From Cellulosimicrobium marinum (GTDB lineage: Bacteria > Actinomycetota > Actinomycetes > Actinomycetales > Cellulomonadaceae), in assembly GCF_020551945.1 (NCBI RefSeq), contig NZ_JAJBZH010000001.1, positions 562,108-626,107 on the forward strand: a DNA stretch of 64,000 nt, in the 5' to 3' direction. Positions 32,448-41,191 of this stretch are shown here, in pieces. The notes beneath the pieces were generated by a model, which ran no database searches, had not been told where the DNA came from, and was given only the letters and a program-made list of their open reading frames with translations. The stretch's first letter is position 1. Each line of letters opens with the position of its first letter. The position numbers and the translations under genes are program-made.

Positions 32448-32869
32448 GCGGACGAGTCGGTCGGACGGTCGCGTCGGGGCAGGTCGCGAGGCCTCCCCGC
32501 CGAGGAACGTCCGGGCTCCACAGGGCGAGGTGGTGGGTAACGCCCACCCGGGGTGACCCGCGGGACAGTGCCACAGAGAACAGACCGCCACGTGCACCGG
32601 GCTCCGGCCGGGCGCACGCGGTAAGGGTGAAACGGTGGTGTAAGAGACCACCAGCGGACCGGGTGACCGGTCCGGCTCGGTAAACCCCACCTGGAGCAAG
32701 GTCAGACAGACTGTGTCGGAGGGCGGCCCGCCCGATTCTCCGTCGAGAAGCACAGTCGGGTAGACCGCTGGAGGCGCACGGCAACGTGCGTCCTAGATGG
32801 ATGACCGTCACCCGCGCGGGGGCAACCGCGCGCGGGGACAGAACCCGGCGTACAGACCGACTCGTCCGC
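32448..32869 (+). ncRNA. rnpB: RNase P RNA (ancestral type A)
   Basis: Catalytic RNA of RNase P, which matures tRNA 5' ends. The ends are set by helix P1: 32448-32462 (GCGGACGAGTCGGTC) pairs perfectly with 32855-32869. The conserved core is visible: GAGGAACGTCCGGGCTCCAC near 32500-32520, ACAGTGCCACAGAGAACAGA, GGTAAGGGTGAAACGGTGG, and the 3' P4 strand ACAGAACCCGGCGTACAG just before the end. It fills most of the 514-base gap between the tautomerase-family gene and pdxK. Confidence 0.96.
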
Positions 32870-32930
32870 GCTCCTCTCCCGCGGTACGCGGGAGGGGGAC
32901 TGACCCAGCGTGCCGCACCGAGGAGCACCC

Positions 32931-33740
32931 ATGACGCAGCAGCCCCCCATCGCCTACGTGATCGCCGGTTCCGAGGCGACCGGCGGGGCCGGTATCCAGG
33001 CCGACCTCAAGACGTTCCAGCAGCTCGGCGCGTACGGCGTGGGCACGCTCACGTGCATCGTGTCGTTCGACCCGAAGGCGGGCTGGGGGCACCGGTTCGT
33101 CCCGGTCGAGCCGCAGGTCATCGCGGACCAGTTCGAGGCCGCGGTGGCGACGCACGCGCCGTCGGTGGTCAAGGTGGGCATGCTGGGCACGCCGACGACG
33201 ATCGACGTGGTCGCCGCCTCGCTGCGCTCGCGGACCTGGGAGCACGTGGTGCTCGACCCGGTGCTCATCTGCAAGGGCCAGGAGCCGGGCGCGGCGCTCG
33301 ACACCGACACGGCGCTGCGGGAGCAGGTGCTGCCGCTCGCGACGGTCGTGACCCCGAACCTGTTCGAGACGCGCACGCTCGCGGGCGTGGACGCGATCGG
33401 GACGGTCGACGAGCTCGTCGACGCCGCGCGGCGCATCCGTGACCTGGGGCCGCGGGTCGTCGTCGCGAAGGGCGGCGTGGAGCTCCCGGGCCCCGACGCG
33501 GTCGACGTGCTGGTGGACGACGACGGCGTGCTCGTCCTGACGCGCCCGAAGGTCGGCGAGGAGCGCGTGTCGGGCGCGGGCTGCACGTTCGCCGCGGCGA
33601 TCACGGCCGAGCTGGCCAAGGGCGCCGCGGTGCGCGCCGCGGTCGAGGTCGCCAAGGAGGTCGTCACGCAGGGCATCGCCGCGCGGGTCCCGGCCGCGAC
33701 CCCGTTCGACACGGTCTGGCAGGGCGCCTACCAGGGGTGA
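32931..33740 (+). CDS. pdxK: Pyridoxine/pyridoxal kinase of the ThiD-like type
   Basis: Ribokinase-fold vitamin kinase of 269 residues. IAGSEATGGAGIQADLKTFQQ is the substrate-site motif shared by ThiD and PdxK, and VSGAGCTFAAAITAEL the anion-hole and catalytic region (GAGCTF). Several features match Bacillus subtilis PdxK rather than classical ThiD: SFDPKAGWGHRF after the first motif, VLDPVLICKGQE, and TVVTPNLFETRTLAG. I therefore favour pyridoxal 5'-phosphate salvage, with HMP kinase activity as the alternative; automated tools may call it thiD. The ATG at 32931 follows GAGGAGCACCC. It lies directly after rnpB. Confidence 0.86.
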   Translation: MTQQPPIAYVIAGSEATGGAGIQADLKTFQQLGAYGVGTLTCIVSFDPKAGWGHRFVPVEPQVIADQFEAAVATHAPSVVKVGMLGTPTTIDVVAASLRSRTWEHVVLDPVLICKGQEPGAALDTDTALREQVLPLATVVTPNLFETRTLAGVDAIGTVDELVDAARRIRDLGPRVVVAKGGVELPGPDAVDVLVDDDGVLVLTRPKVGEERVSGAGCTFAAAITAELAKGAAVRAAVEVAKEVVTQGIAARVPAATPFDTVWQGAYQG

Positions 33741-33821
33741 CGCCCTCGGCCGCGTCCCCCGACCGTCCGGTCGGTCGGGACCACCCACCGGACGGGTTCA
33801 CGTCGGGGGTCGGTCAAGGAA

Positions 33822-33827
33822 TACCCT
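33822..33827 (+). promoter_or_regulatory. -10 box TACCCT, leaderless ppc
   Basis: TACCCT ends 7 bases before the ppc GTG at 33835. No ribosome site lies between. Confidence 0.55.
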
Positions 33828-33834
33828 CGTCCCC

Positions 33835-36567
33835 GTGAACGACCTCTCCCCACCGGAACTGATCCCCGGCGTCGGCGACCCCGGCGTGACCGGCGGCCCG
33901 AACCCCGGACCCTCGGACGCGCACGACCGCGGTCTCGCGCGCCACGACGTCCCGACACCGCTGCGCGACGACGTCCGCCTCCTCGGCGGACTCCTCGGCA
34001 CGGTGCTGCGCGAGGCGGGCGGGCAGGGCCTGCTCGACGACGTCGAGCGCCTGCGCGAGCTCACGATCCGCGCGTACGACGACCCCACGGGGGAGTCGCT
34101 CGCGGAGGCCGAGGACGTCGTCGCCGGACTGACGATGGAGCGTGCGGAGCAGGTCGCCCGCGCGTTCACCTGCTACTTCCACCTCGCGAACCTCGCGGAG
34201 GAGTACCACCGCGTCCGGGTGCTGCGCGAGCGCGAGGCCGAGTTCGCGACGCGGGCGGTGACGCACGACGACTCCCTGCCGGAGGCGTTCGAGCAGCTCG
34301 TCGGCGAGGTCGGCCGGGACGAGGCGCTGCGCCGCCTGCGCCAGCTCGAGTTCCGCCCGGTCCTCACGGCCCACCCGACGGAGGCGCGCCGCCGTGCCGT
34401 CTCCGGCGCGGTCCGCCGGATCGCGACGCTGCTCGACGAGCGGGACGCGCCGCACCTCGGCGGGACGTCGCTCGCGGAGAACGAGCGGAGCCTCCTCGCC
34501 GAGATCGACACCATGTGGCGCACCGCGCCGATCCGCGAGCGCAAGCCGTCGGTCCTCGACGAGGTCCGCACCGCGCTCGGCGTGTTCGACGCGACGATGT
34601 TCGACACGTTCCCCTCCGTCTACCGGCGCCTGGACGACTGGCTGCTCGGTGACGAGGCGGGCCGCGAGGAACCGCTCGTGCGTCCGTTCGTCAGCCTGGG
34701 CACGTGGATCGGCGGCGACCGCGACGGCAACCCCAACGTCACGGCGGAGGTGACGCGCCAGGCGGCGGCGATCGCGTCGGACCGTGCCCTGGCGGCGCTG
34801 GAGGACCAGGCCAGGCGTGTGGGGCGCAAGCTCACGCTCGACCAGGACGGCACGCCGCCGTCCGACGGCCTGCGCGCCCTGTGGCAGCGCCAGCGCCAGC
34901 TGTCCGAGGCGGTCACCGCGGCGGCGTCCGAGGCGTCGCCGCGCGAGCCGCACCGTGCCGTCCTGCTCGTCGTCGCGGACCGCGTGGCGGCGACGCGGGC
35001 CCGGGACGCCGACCTCGCCTACGCGACGCCGGAGGAGCTCGAGGCGGACCTGCGGGTCGTGCAGGACTCGCTGGTGGCGGCCGGCGCGCCGCGCGCGGCG
35101 TACGGGGACCTGCAGCAGCTCGTGTGGCAGGTCGAGACGTTCGGCTTCCACCTGGCCGAGCTCGAGGTGCGCCAGCACTCCCAGGTCCACGAGTCGGCGC
35201 TCGCCGAGCTCGCGGAGAAGGGTGTGCACGGCGACCTGTCGGACCGCACGCGCGAGGTCCTCGACACGTTCCGCGCGCTCGGCGCGGTGCAGCAGCGGTA
35301 CGGGCAGCGCGCCGCGCGCCGGTACATCGTGTCCTTCACGCAGAAGCCGGAGCACCTCGCGGCGGTCTACCAGCTCGCCGAGCTCGCGTTCGAGGGCACG
35401 GACGCGCCGGTCGTCGACGCGATCCCGCTGTTCGAGACCTTCGCGGACCTCCAGGCGAGCGTCGACATCCTCGAGTCGATGCTCACGCTGCCGCAGGTGC
35501 AGCGTCGGCTCGCGGAGAACGGTCGCCGCGTCGAGGTCATGCTCGGCTACTCGGACTCGTCGAAGGACGTGGGCCCGGTGTCGGCGACGCTCGCGCTGCA
35601 CGACGCGCAGCGCCGCATCGCGCGATGGGCGCAGCGTCACGACATCACCCTGACACTGTTCCACGGGCGCGGCGGGGCGCTGGGCCGCGGGGGCGGCCCG
35701 GCGAACCGGGCGGTCCTGGCGCAGCCCCCGGGCTCGGTGGACGGCCGGTTCAAGCTCACGGAGCAGGGCGAGGTCATCCTGGCCCGCTACGGCGACCCGA
35801 CGATCGCGTCGCGGCACATCGAGCAGGTGGCGGCGGCGACGCTCCTCGCGTCCGCGCCGTCGGTGGAGGCGCGCAACGCGGCGGCGACGGAGCGGTACCG
35901 CGACCTCGCGGCGGCGCTCGACGCCTCCTCGCGCCGCCGGTTCCACGAGCTCGTGAAGGCGGACGGCTTCCCGCAGTGGTTCTCCGAGGTGACGCCGCTC
36001 GAGGAGGTCGGGCTGCTGCCGATCGGGTCGCGCCCGGCGCGTCGCGGCCTGTCGGTGTCGTCGCTGGACGACCTGCGGGCGATCCCGTGGGTGTTCTCGT
36101 GGTCGCAGGCGCGCATCAACCTCGCGGGCTGGTACGGCCTCGGGACGGCGCTCGCGGAGTTCGGCGACCTCGAGCTGCTGCGTGAGGCGCACCGTGAGTG
36201 GCCGCTGTTCGCGACGCTGCTGGACAACGTCGAGATGTCGCTCGCGAAGACGGACGCCCGCATCGCGGAGCGGTACCTCGCGCTGGGGGACCGGGACGAC
36301 CTCGCGCAGGCCGTGCTCGACGAGCTGCGGCTCACGCGCGAGCAGGTCCTCGCGGTGACGGGTCACGACTGGCCGCTGGCCGGTCGGCGTGTGCTGGGCC
36401 GGGCGGTCCAGCTGCGCAGCCCGTACGTGGACGCCCTGTCCCTGCTCCAGGTGCGGGCGCTGCGCGGGCTGCGCGCGGGCGCGGAGGGCGTGGAGAAGGA
36501 CGAGCTGCGTCACCTGCTGCTGCTCACGGTGAACGGTGTGGCCGCCGGCCTGCAGAACACGGGCTGA
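33835..36567 (+). CDS. ppc: Phosphoenolpyruvate carboxylase
   Basis: Anaplerotic enzyme of 910 residues making oxaloacetate from PEP and bicarbonate. The catalytic motifs are present in order: VLTAHPTEARRR with the essential His, GGDRDGNPNVT, MLGYSDSSKDVG, LFHGRGGALGRGGGP with the mobile-loop arginines. The C-terminus NGVAAGLQNTG is the strictly conserved end. With aceE it controls pyruvate/PEP partition in this genome region. GTG start at leaderless distance from TACCCT. A 21-bp terminator hairpin follows. Confidence 0.97.
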   Translation: MNDLSPPELIPGVGDPGVTGGPNPGPSDAHDRGLARHDVPTPLRDDVRLLGGLLGTVLREAGGQGLLDDVERLRELTIRAYDDPTGESLAEAEDVVAGLTMERAEQVARAFTCYFHLANLAEEYHRVRVLREREAEFATRAVTHDDSLPEAFEQLVGEVGRDEALRRLRQLEFRPVLTAHPTEARRRAVSGAVRRIATLLDERDAPHLGGTSLAENERSLLAEIDTMWRTAPIRERKPSVLDEVRTALGVFDATMFDTFPSVYRRLDDWLLGDEAGREEPLVRPFVSLGTWIGGDRDGNPNVTAEVTRQAAAIASDRALAALEDQARRVGRKLTLDQDGTPPSDGLRALWQRQRQLSEAVTAAASEASPREPHRAVLLVVADRVAATRARDADLAYATPEELEADLRVVQDSLVAAGAPRAAYGDLQQLVWQVETFGFHLAELEVRQHSQVHESALAELAEKGVHGDLSDRTREVLDTFRALGAVQQRYGQRAARRYIVSFTQKPEHLAAVYQLAELAFEGTDAPVVDAIPLFETFADLQASVDILESMLTLPQVQRRLAENGRRVEVMLGYSDSSKDVGPVSATLALHDAQRRIARWAQRHDITLTLFHGRGGALGRGGGPANRAVLAQPPGSVDGRFKLTEQGEVILARYGDPTIASRHIEQVAAATLLASAPSVEARNAAATERYRDLAAALDASSRRRFHELVKADGFPQWFSEVTPLEEVGLLPIGSRPARRGLSVSSLDDLRAIPWVFSWSQARINLAGWYGLGTALAEFGDLELLREAHREWPLFATLLDNVEMSLAKTDARIAERYLALGDRDDLAQAVLDELRLTREQVLAVTGHDWPLAGRRVLGRAVQLRSPYVDALSLLQVRALRGLRAGAEGVEKDELRHLLLLTVNGVAAGLQNTG

Positions 36568-36584
36568 CCCAGGCAGGACGTGGA

Positions 36585-36630
36585 CGACCGGCCGCCGTCG
36601 GAGGGACAGCCCTCCGACGGCGGCCGGTCG
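36585..36630 (+). terminator. 21-bp perfect terminator hairpin after ppc
   Basis: Stem 36585-36605 / 36610-36630 pairs perfectly around the loop ACAG, 17 bases after the stop. Confidence 0.85.
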
Positions 36631-36908
36631 CGTGTCCGCCCTCGTCGCACCCTGGACGCACGTCCAACAGTTGAATGAATCATCAACGATCGCGGTGGAT
36701 CGGGCACGGTTCGGATGCTTCGGTAAAGCGTTCGCCAGGCCCCTCCCTCTCCGTGGCATCCGTGGGGTACGCTTGCGTGGACCGGCCACCGGCCTGGCTC
36801 TGCGCCCATCGGCGTGCGCGGACCTCAGGACGGCGCGTCGGTGGCGCCGAGCAGGCGGCGCCGGCCTCGCCGGCACGGTGCGGGGCAGTGCGGGAGAAGG
36901 GCAGGGCG
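36631..36908 (+). promoter_or_regulatory. Upstream region of the STAS gene with an AT-rich dyad and -10 TACGCT
   Basis: This 278-base stretch has no gene. It holds the most AT-rich patch nearby, including GTTGA-N8-TCAAC at 36670-36687, and a TACGCT -10-like box at 36768-36773. GGGTAC around the same bases resembles a stress-sigma (SigB/SigF) -10, but no GTTT -35 lies at the right distance. The predicted leader to the GTG at 36909 would be about 130 bases. Confidence 0.35.
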
Positions 36909-37274
36909 GTGTCGGAGCACGAGGTGGGGCAGACGGGGACGGTGTCCGAGACAGGCGGCATCCGGCTGATCGAGGAACCGGACGCGAGCGTGGTCGACAT
37001 GTGGGGCGAGATCGACGTCGCCCTGCGCAGCGAGGCGAGCGCCGCTCTGGCGAACGCCCTCGAACGGGACGTCCCCGTCGTCATCGACACGTCGAAGGTG
37101 ACGTTCATGGACTCGACGGGCATCGCGTTCCTCGTGCAGTTCTACACGATCGGCTCCGAGGAGGGCCTGACCGTCACGCTGCGCAACCCGCCGAGCGTCG
37201 TCACCGACGTCCTCGAGATGCTCGGCGTCATCGAGATCTTCGGTGCCCAGCGACGCGAGGTCACGACCGCCTGA
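36909..37274 (+). CDS. STAS-domain anti-sigma factor antagonist
   Basis: Single-domain protein of 121 residues related to SpoIIAA/RsbV. The core VVIDTSKVTFMDSTGIAFLVQF carries the regulatory serine S69 in D-S-T, the residue phosphorylated by an HPK-type anti-sigma kinase in characterised systems. Unphosphorylated protein would bind the kinase and free its sigma factor. No kinase or sigma gene is adjacent, so it is an orphan here. The GTG at 36909 has an AGAAGGGCAGGG site; a longer frame to 36675 is rejected because it lacks conservation and crosses the promoter. It is convergent with ppgK. Confidence 0.88.
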   Translation: MSEHEVGQTGTVSETGGIRLIEEPDASVVDMWGEIDVALRSEASAALANALERDVPVVIDTSKVTFMDSTGIAFLVQFYTIGSEEGLTVTLRNPPSVVTDVLEMLGVIEIFGAQRREVTTA

Positions 37275-37308
37275 GCGCGACCCGGCTCCTGGCCGAGCCG
37301 CCGGCGCT

Positions 37309-38106
37309 CTACGAGCCCGCGGCCCGCCGCGCGCCGTCGGCCGCGAGCGACGCCGCCCCGACGATCCCCGCCGCGTTGCGCAGCCGCGCCGGCACGATCG
37401 GCGCGCGCAGGTGCAGCAGCGGCAGGAACTTCTCGTGCTTCTTGCTCACGCCTCCGCCGACGACGATGAGGTCGGGCGAGAACAGGTCCTCGACGACGCC
37501 GAAGTAGCGCTGCAGCCGCTCGGCCCACTCGGCCCAGTCCAGGCCGTCACGGTCCCGGGCCGCGTCCGACGCCCGGGTCTCGGCGTCGTGGCCGTCGATC
37601 TCGAGGTGCCCGAGCTCCGTGTTGGGCAGCAGGTGGCCCTCGACGACGAGGGCGCTGCCGATGCCCGTGCCGAGCGTCGCGACGAGCACGACCCCGTCCG
37701 CCTCGCGCGCCGCGCCGTACCGCACCTCGCCGACCCCGGCGGCGTCGGCGTCGTTCACGGCGACCACGTGCCGTCCCGTCTCGCGCTGCAGCAGCGCGGG
37801 GAGGTCGACCCCCGTCCACGACTGGTCGAGGTTCGCGATGAACCGCACGACGCCGTGCTGGAGCGGTGCGGGGAACGCGACGCCGACGGGGACGTGAGCC
37901 GGGAGGTCGTACTCGTCGACCAGCCGGGCGATCACCTCGGCGACGGCCTGCGGGGTGGAGGGCTGCGGCGTCGGGATGCGGTGACGCTCCTGGGCGAACT
38001 CGCCGGTCGTCAGGTCGACCGGGGCGCCCTTGATGCCGCTGCCGCCGACGTCGATGCCGAACGCGAGGTCCGGGGTGGCCGGGTGGTGGGAGGAGTGCGC
38101 GTTCAT
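37309..38106 (-). CDS. ppgK: Polyphosphate glucokinase
   Basis: ROK-family kinase of 265 residues that phosphorylates glucose with polyphosphate or ATP, an actinobacterial speciality. The N-terminal phosphate motif is [17 protein letters not shown]; later come [28 protein letters not shown] (glucose site with GHLE) and [15 protein letters not shown], a lysine-rich region associated with polyphosphate use. The ATG overlaps the stop of map (ATGA), so both are on one transcript. The product connects the maltodextrin operon at the start of the window with glycolysis. TAG stop. Confidence 0.93.
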   Translation of the reverse strand: MNAHSSHHPATPDLAFGIDVGGSGIKGAPVDLTTGEFAQERHRIPTPQPSTPQAVAEVIARLVDEYDLPAHVPVGVAFPAPLQHGVVRFIANLDQSWTGVDLPALLQRETGRHVVAVNDADAAGVGEVRYGAAREADGVVLVATLGTGIGSALVVEGHLLPNTELGHLEIDGHDAETRASDAARDRDGLDWAEWAERLQRYFGVVEDLFSPDLIVVGGGVSKKHEKFLPLLHLRAPIVPARLRNAAGIVGAASLAADGARRAAGS

Positions 38107-39008
38107 GGCAGTGTGAGGATCTCCGCTCCGTGGTCGGTCACCAGCAGGGTGTGCTCGAACTGTGCCGTGCGTGAGGCGTCTGCGGTGACTACCGTCCACC
38201 CGTCGTCCCACATCCGCCACTCGGGGCCGCCGAGCGTGAGCATCGGCTCGATGGTGAACACCATGCCCGGCTCGATGACGGTGTCGTGCAGGGGCGCGGC
38301 GTCGTAGTGGGGGATCACGAGCCCCGAGTGGAAGGCGCGGCCCACGCCGTGACCCGTGTACTCCCGCACGACCCCGTACCCGAACCGGGCCGCGTAGCGC
38401 TCGGTCACCCGGCCGATCACGTTGACCTGCCGCCCCGGTGCGACCGCCTTGACCGCCCGGGCGAGCGACTCCCGCGTGCGCTCGACGAGGAGCGCGGACT
38501 CCTCGTCGACCTCGCCCACGGGAAAGGTCGCGTTGGTGTCGCCGTGCACGCCCCCGACGAACGCCGTGACGTCGACGTTGACGATGTCGCCCTCGACGAG
38601 GACGGTCGAGTCGGGGATCCCGTGGCACACCACCTCGTTGACCGACGTGCACAGCGACTTCGGGAACCCGCGGTAACCGAGCGTCGACGGGTACGCGCCG
38701 TGGTCGAGCAGGAACGCGTGGCCCACCCGGTCGAGCTCGTCCGTCGTCACGCCCGGCGCGACGTGCCGCCCGACCTCCGCGAGGGCCTGCGCCGCGACGC
38801 GCGACGCGACCCGGATGCGGTCGACGGTGTCCGGGTCGTTGACCTCGCTGCCCGTGTACGGCTGCGGTCCGGGCCGGCCGACGTACTCGGGCCGGGGGAT
38901 CGAGGCCGGCACGGTCCGCCGCGGGCCGACGACCCCGGGGGTGAGCGGTCCCCGGCGCGTCGGCGTCCGGGTCCCGGGCGTGCCGGCGGGGGAGGGCGTC
39001 GGGGGCAT
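38103..39008 (-). CDS. map: Methionine aminopeptidase, type I
   Basis: Removes N-terminal methionine after deformylation; 301 residues, with a roughly 60-residue Pro/Gly/Arg-rich N-terminal extension ([24 protein letters not shown] before the catalytic domain) seen in actinobacterial MetAP1c-like enzymes. Metal and catalytic residues: H in [13 protein letters not shown] in [20 protein letters not shown] in [13 protein letters not shown] in [11 protein letters not shown] and E in FEHTLLV. The ATG at 39008 has a TAGACT -10 box seven bases upstream. ppgK is coupled downstream. It is divergent from the SPOR-like gene 64 bases away. Confidence 0.95.
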   Translation of the reverse strand: MPPTPSPAGTPGTRTPTRRGPLTPGVVGPRRTVPASIPRPEYVGRPGPQPYTGSEVNDPDTVDRIRVASRVAAQALAEVGRHVAPGVTTDELDRVGHAFLLDHGAYPSTLGYRGFPKSLCTSVNEVVCHGIPDSTVLVEGDIVNVDVTAFVGGVHGDTNATFPVGEVDEESALLVERTRESLARAVKAVAPGRQVNVIGRVTERYAARFGYGVVREYTGHGVGRAFHSGLVIPHYDAAPLHDTVIEPGMVFTIEPMLTLGGPEWRMWDDGWTVVTADASRTAQFEHTLLVTDHGAEILTLP

Positions 39009-39015
39009 GGGAGCC

Positions 39016-39021
39016 AGTCTA
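39016..39021 (-). promoter_or_regulatory. -10 box TAGACT, leaderless map
   Basis: On the minus strand TAGACT ends 7 bases before the ATG at 39008. Confidence 0.55.
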
Positions 39022-39060
39022 CGAACACGCGCCCTGGTGCGTCGTGCACCTGACCTGGGG

Positions 39061-39066
39061 GAGGAT
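39061..39066 (+). promoter_or_regulatory. -10-like box GAGGAT, SPOR-like gene
   Basis: GAGGAT ends 6 bases before the ATG at 39073. Confidence 0.35.
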
Positions 39067-39072
39067 CGGGGC

Positions 39073-39330
39073 ATGAGCACCGGACCCGGCGCCGACGGCG
39101 GCGCACCCGACGAGCAGTCCCCGGCCGATCAGTCCTCCGACGAGCAGTCCCCCGACGAGCAGTACTGGTACGACACGAGCACCGGCGAGGTGCAGCGCGG
39201 CCGCGGCAGCTCGTGGACGCACCGCATGGGCCCGTACCCGACGCGCGAGGCCGCGCAGGAGGCGCTCGAGACCGCGCGCCGCCGCTCCGACGCCTGGGAC
39301 GAGGAAGACCGCCGCGAGCGCGGCGAGTGA
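39073..39330 (+). CDS. Small SPOR-like protein
   Basis: 85-residue acidic protein. The first 30 residues are a low-complexity Asp/Glu/Ser/Gln run ([18 protein letters not shown]). The rest, [38 protein letters not shown], has the ending typical of SPOR domains (G-P-Y-x-T-x-x-x-A). SPOR domains bind denuded glycan strands in peptidoglycan, but this one has no signal peptide, so it is predicted cytoplasmic unless exported in another way. Its GTGA end overlaps the start of an N-acetylmuramoyl-L-alanine amidase gene, the enzyme that makes denuded glycans. Confidence 0.78.
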   Translation: MSTGPGADGGAPDEQSPADQSSDEQSPDEQYWYDTSTGEVQRGRGSSWTHRMGPYPTREAAQEALETARRRSDAWDEEDRRERGE

Positions 39331-40226
39331 CGCACGCCCCGCCCCCGGGGCGCGCCCGGGTGTGGGGCGGGCGCGCGGGCCTGCTCCTCGCGGGGCTGGC
39401 GGTGGGGGCGTTGACGTTCCTCCTGGCGCTGCAGGTGCGCGACGGCGTGGGCGGCGGCGGGGCGGTGACGTCGACCGCCGGGGCGCCCGCCGAGGCCACC
39501 GCCCCGGTGGCGACGCCGTCGGAGGCCGACCCGTCTCCCGTCGCGCCGACACCGCAGGAGACGCCGCCGCTCGCCGGGCTCACGATCGTGCTCGACCCGG
39601 GCCACAACGGCGGCAACGCCGCGAACCCGCTCACGGTGAACGCGCCCGTGCCGGACGGTCGCGGCGCGACCAAGGCGTGCAACACGGTCGGGGCGTCGAC
39701 GGACGGCGGCTACCCCGAGCACGCGTTCGCGTGGGACGTGTCCTCGCGCCTCACGGACCTGCTCACGGACCTCGGCGCCACGGTGGTCCTCACCCGGTCC
39801 GACGACGCGGGTGTGGGCCCGTGCGTCGACTCCCGGGGCCGGTCGCCCCAGGAGAACGACGCCGACGTCCTGCTGTCCGTGCACGCGAACGGCACCGAGG
39901 ACCGCACCGTCCGAGGCTTCTTCGCGATCGTCGCCGACCCGCCCGTGCACGACCCGCAGGGCGCCCCGAGCGTCGCGCTCGCCCGTGACCTGGTGGCGGC
40001 GCTCGCGGACGCCGGGTTCGCGCCCTCGTCGGCGTACGACGGCGCGGTGTCGCGCCGGTCGGACCTCGCGACGCTCAACCACGCGCAGCGCCCGGCGGTC
40101 ATGGTCGAGCTGGGCGAGATGCGGCACCCGGAGGAGGGTGCGCTCATGGAGACCGCGGCGGGGCGTCAGCGGTACGCCGACGCCCTGGCCGACGGGCTCG
40201 TCGCGTGGGCGCGGGACCGCGGCTGA
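39327..40226 (+). CDS. Membrane-anchored N-acetylmuramoyl-L-alanine amidase (Amidase_3)
   Basis: Cell-wall hydrolase of 299 residues that cuts the bond between MurNAc and the stem peptide. A membrane anchor or signal peptide covers residues about 16-37, followed by a Thr/Ala/Pro linker to residue 82. The zinc amidase domain keeps its ligands and base: H93 in IVLDPGHNGG, E131 in YPEHAFAW, H186 in LLSVHANGTED and catalytic E261 in VMVELGEM. There is no cell-wall-binding module. The GTG overlaps the stop of the SPOR-like gene. It is convergent with panB across a short tandem repeat. Confidence 0.92.
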   Translation: MTHAPPPGRARVWGGRAGLLLAGLAVGALTFLLALQVRDGVGGGGAVTSTAGAPAEATAPVATPSEADPSPVAPTPQETPPLAGLTIVLDPGHNGGNAANPLTVNAPVPDGRGATKACNTVGASTDGGYPEHAFAWDVSSRLTDLLTDLGATVVLTRSDDAGVGPCVDSRGRSPQENDADVLLSVHANGTEDRTVRGFFAIVADPPVHDPQGAPSVALARDLVAALADAGFAPSSAYDGAVSRRSDLATLNHAQRPAVMVELGEMRHPEEGALMETAAGRQRYADALADGLVAWARDRG

Positions 40227-40241
40227 CGTCCCCCCGGCCGC

Positions 40242-40301
40242 GGTGCCGAGAAAGGTGCCGACAAAGGTGCCGACGGAGGTGCCGACGGAGGTCCCGGCGG
40301 G
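40242..40301 (+). repeat. Five-copy 12-base tandem repeat between amidase and panB
   Basis: Units at 40242, 40254, 40266, 40278 and 40290 (GGTGCCGACGGA type; the first two end AAA, the last is degenerate). The array fills most of the 79-base gap between convergent genes, where a terminator would be expected. Confidence 0.85.
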
Positions 40302-40305
40302 GGCG

Positions 40306-41136
40306 TCAGCGGGCGAAGCTCGTGGTCTCGTCCGGGAACGCGCCGCCGCGCACGTCGGCGGCGTAGTCGGCGGCGGCCTGGCCGAGCGCCGCCCCGATCT
40401 CGGCGTAGCGCTTGGCGAAGCGCGGCGACCAGTCGGTCATCCCGGCCATGTCGGTCCACACGAGGACCTGGCCGTCGCACTGCGCGCCGGCGCCGATCCC
40501 GATGGTCGGGATGCGCAGGATCTCGGTGATGCGCGCCGCGACCTCCACGGGGACCATCTCCAGCACGATCGCGACCGCCCCGGCCTCGGCGACGGCGAGC
40601 GCGTCCTCGCTGAGGCGCTCGGCGGCGTCGTCCCCCCGGCCCTGCACGCGGGGACCGCCGAGCGCGTTCTCCGACTGCGGGGTGTACCCGAGGTGACCGA
40701 CGACGGGGATGCCGGCGTCGGTGAGGGCACGGACCTGGGCGGCGACACGGCGTCCGCCCTCGAGCTTGACCGCGCTGACGCCCGTCTCCTTGAGGAACCG
40801 CACGGCGGTGCCGAGCGCCTGCTCGGGCCCGGCCTCGTAGGAGCCGAAGGGGAGGTCGACGACGACGAACGCGCGCGCGGCGGCGCCCGCGACGGCCCGC
40901 GCCGGGGGGATCAGGTCGTCGACCGTGACGGGCAGCGTCGTGGCGTGCCCGTGCATCGTGTTCCCGATGGAGTCCCCGACGAGCAGCATGTCGATGCCGG
41001 CGGTGTCGAAGATTCGTGCCGTCACCGCGTCGTAGGCGGTGAGCATCGTGATCTTCTCGCCGCGCTCCTTCGCCTCGGTGAGGTGGTGCACGCGCACGCG
41101 GCGGGGCGCGGCGGCGGGCTCGGTGTGAGCGGACAT
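40306..41136 (-). CDS. panB: 3-methyl-2-oxobutanoate hydroxymethyltransferase
   Basis: First committed enzyme of pantothenate and CoA synthesis, 276 residues. Signatures are KITMLTAYDAVTARIFD, MLLVGDSIGNTMHGHATTLPV (metal Asp), FVVVDLPFGSYE, AVKLEGG and LGYTPQSENALGG with the later IGIGAGAQCDGQVLVW. CoA and AcpP both depend on its product, which gives a metabolic link with the fab operon. The ATG at 41136 has a GAAAGG site. It is co-directional with nadE, 55 bases downstream of that gene. Confidence 0.95.
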   Translation of the reverse strand: MSAHTEPAAAPRRVRVHHLTEAKERGEKITMLTAYDAVTARIFDTAGIDMLLVGDSIGNTMHGHATTLPVTVDDLIPPARAVAGAAARAFVVVDLPFGSYEAGPEQALGTAVRFLKETGVSAVKLEGGRRVAAQVRALTDAGIPVVGHLGYTPQSENALGGPRVQGRGDDAAERLSEDALAVAEAGAVAIVLEMVPVEVAARITEILRIPTIGIGAGAQCDGQVLVWTDMAGMTDWSPRFAKRYAEIGAALGQAAADYAADVRGGAFPDETTSFAR

Positions 41137-41191
41137 GGACGACCTTTCGTGGTTCGGGTCCGAGGGGAGCGCCGGTGTGGGGCGCGCGGGG

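Noticed and set aside
32417-32930. Riboswitch (thiamine or PLP related) in the long leader of the ThiD-like kinase gene
   Set aside because: The conserved sequence and the P1 pairing identify RNase P RNA; the remaining 61 bases before pdxK are too short for a known riboswitch.
36740-36775. Stress-sigma (SigB/SigF) promoter for the STAS gene, from GGGTAC
   Set aside because: No GTTT-type -35 at 14-17 bases upstream; TACGCT as an ordinary -10 is as good an explanation.
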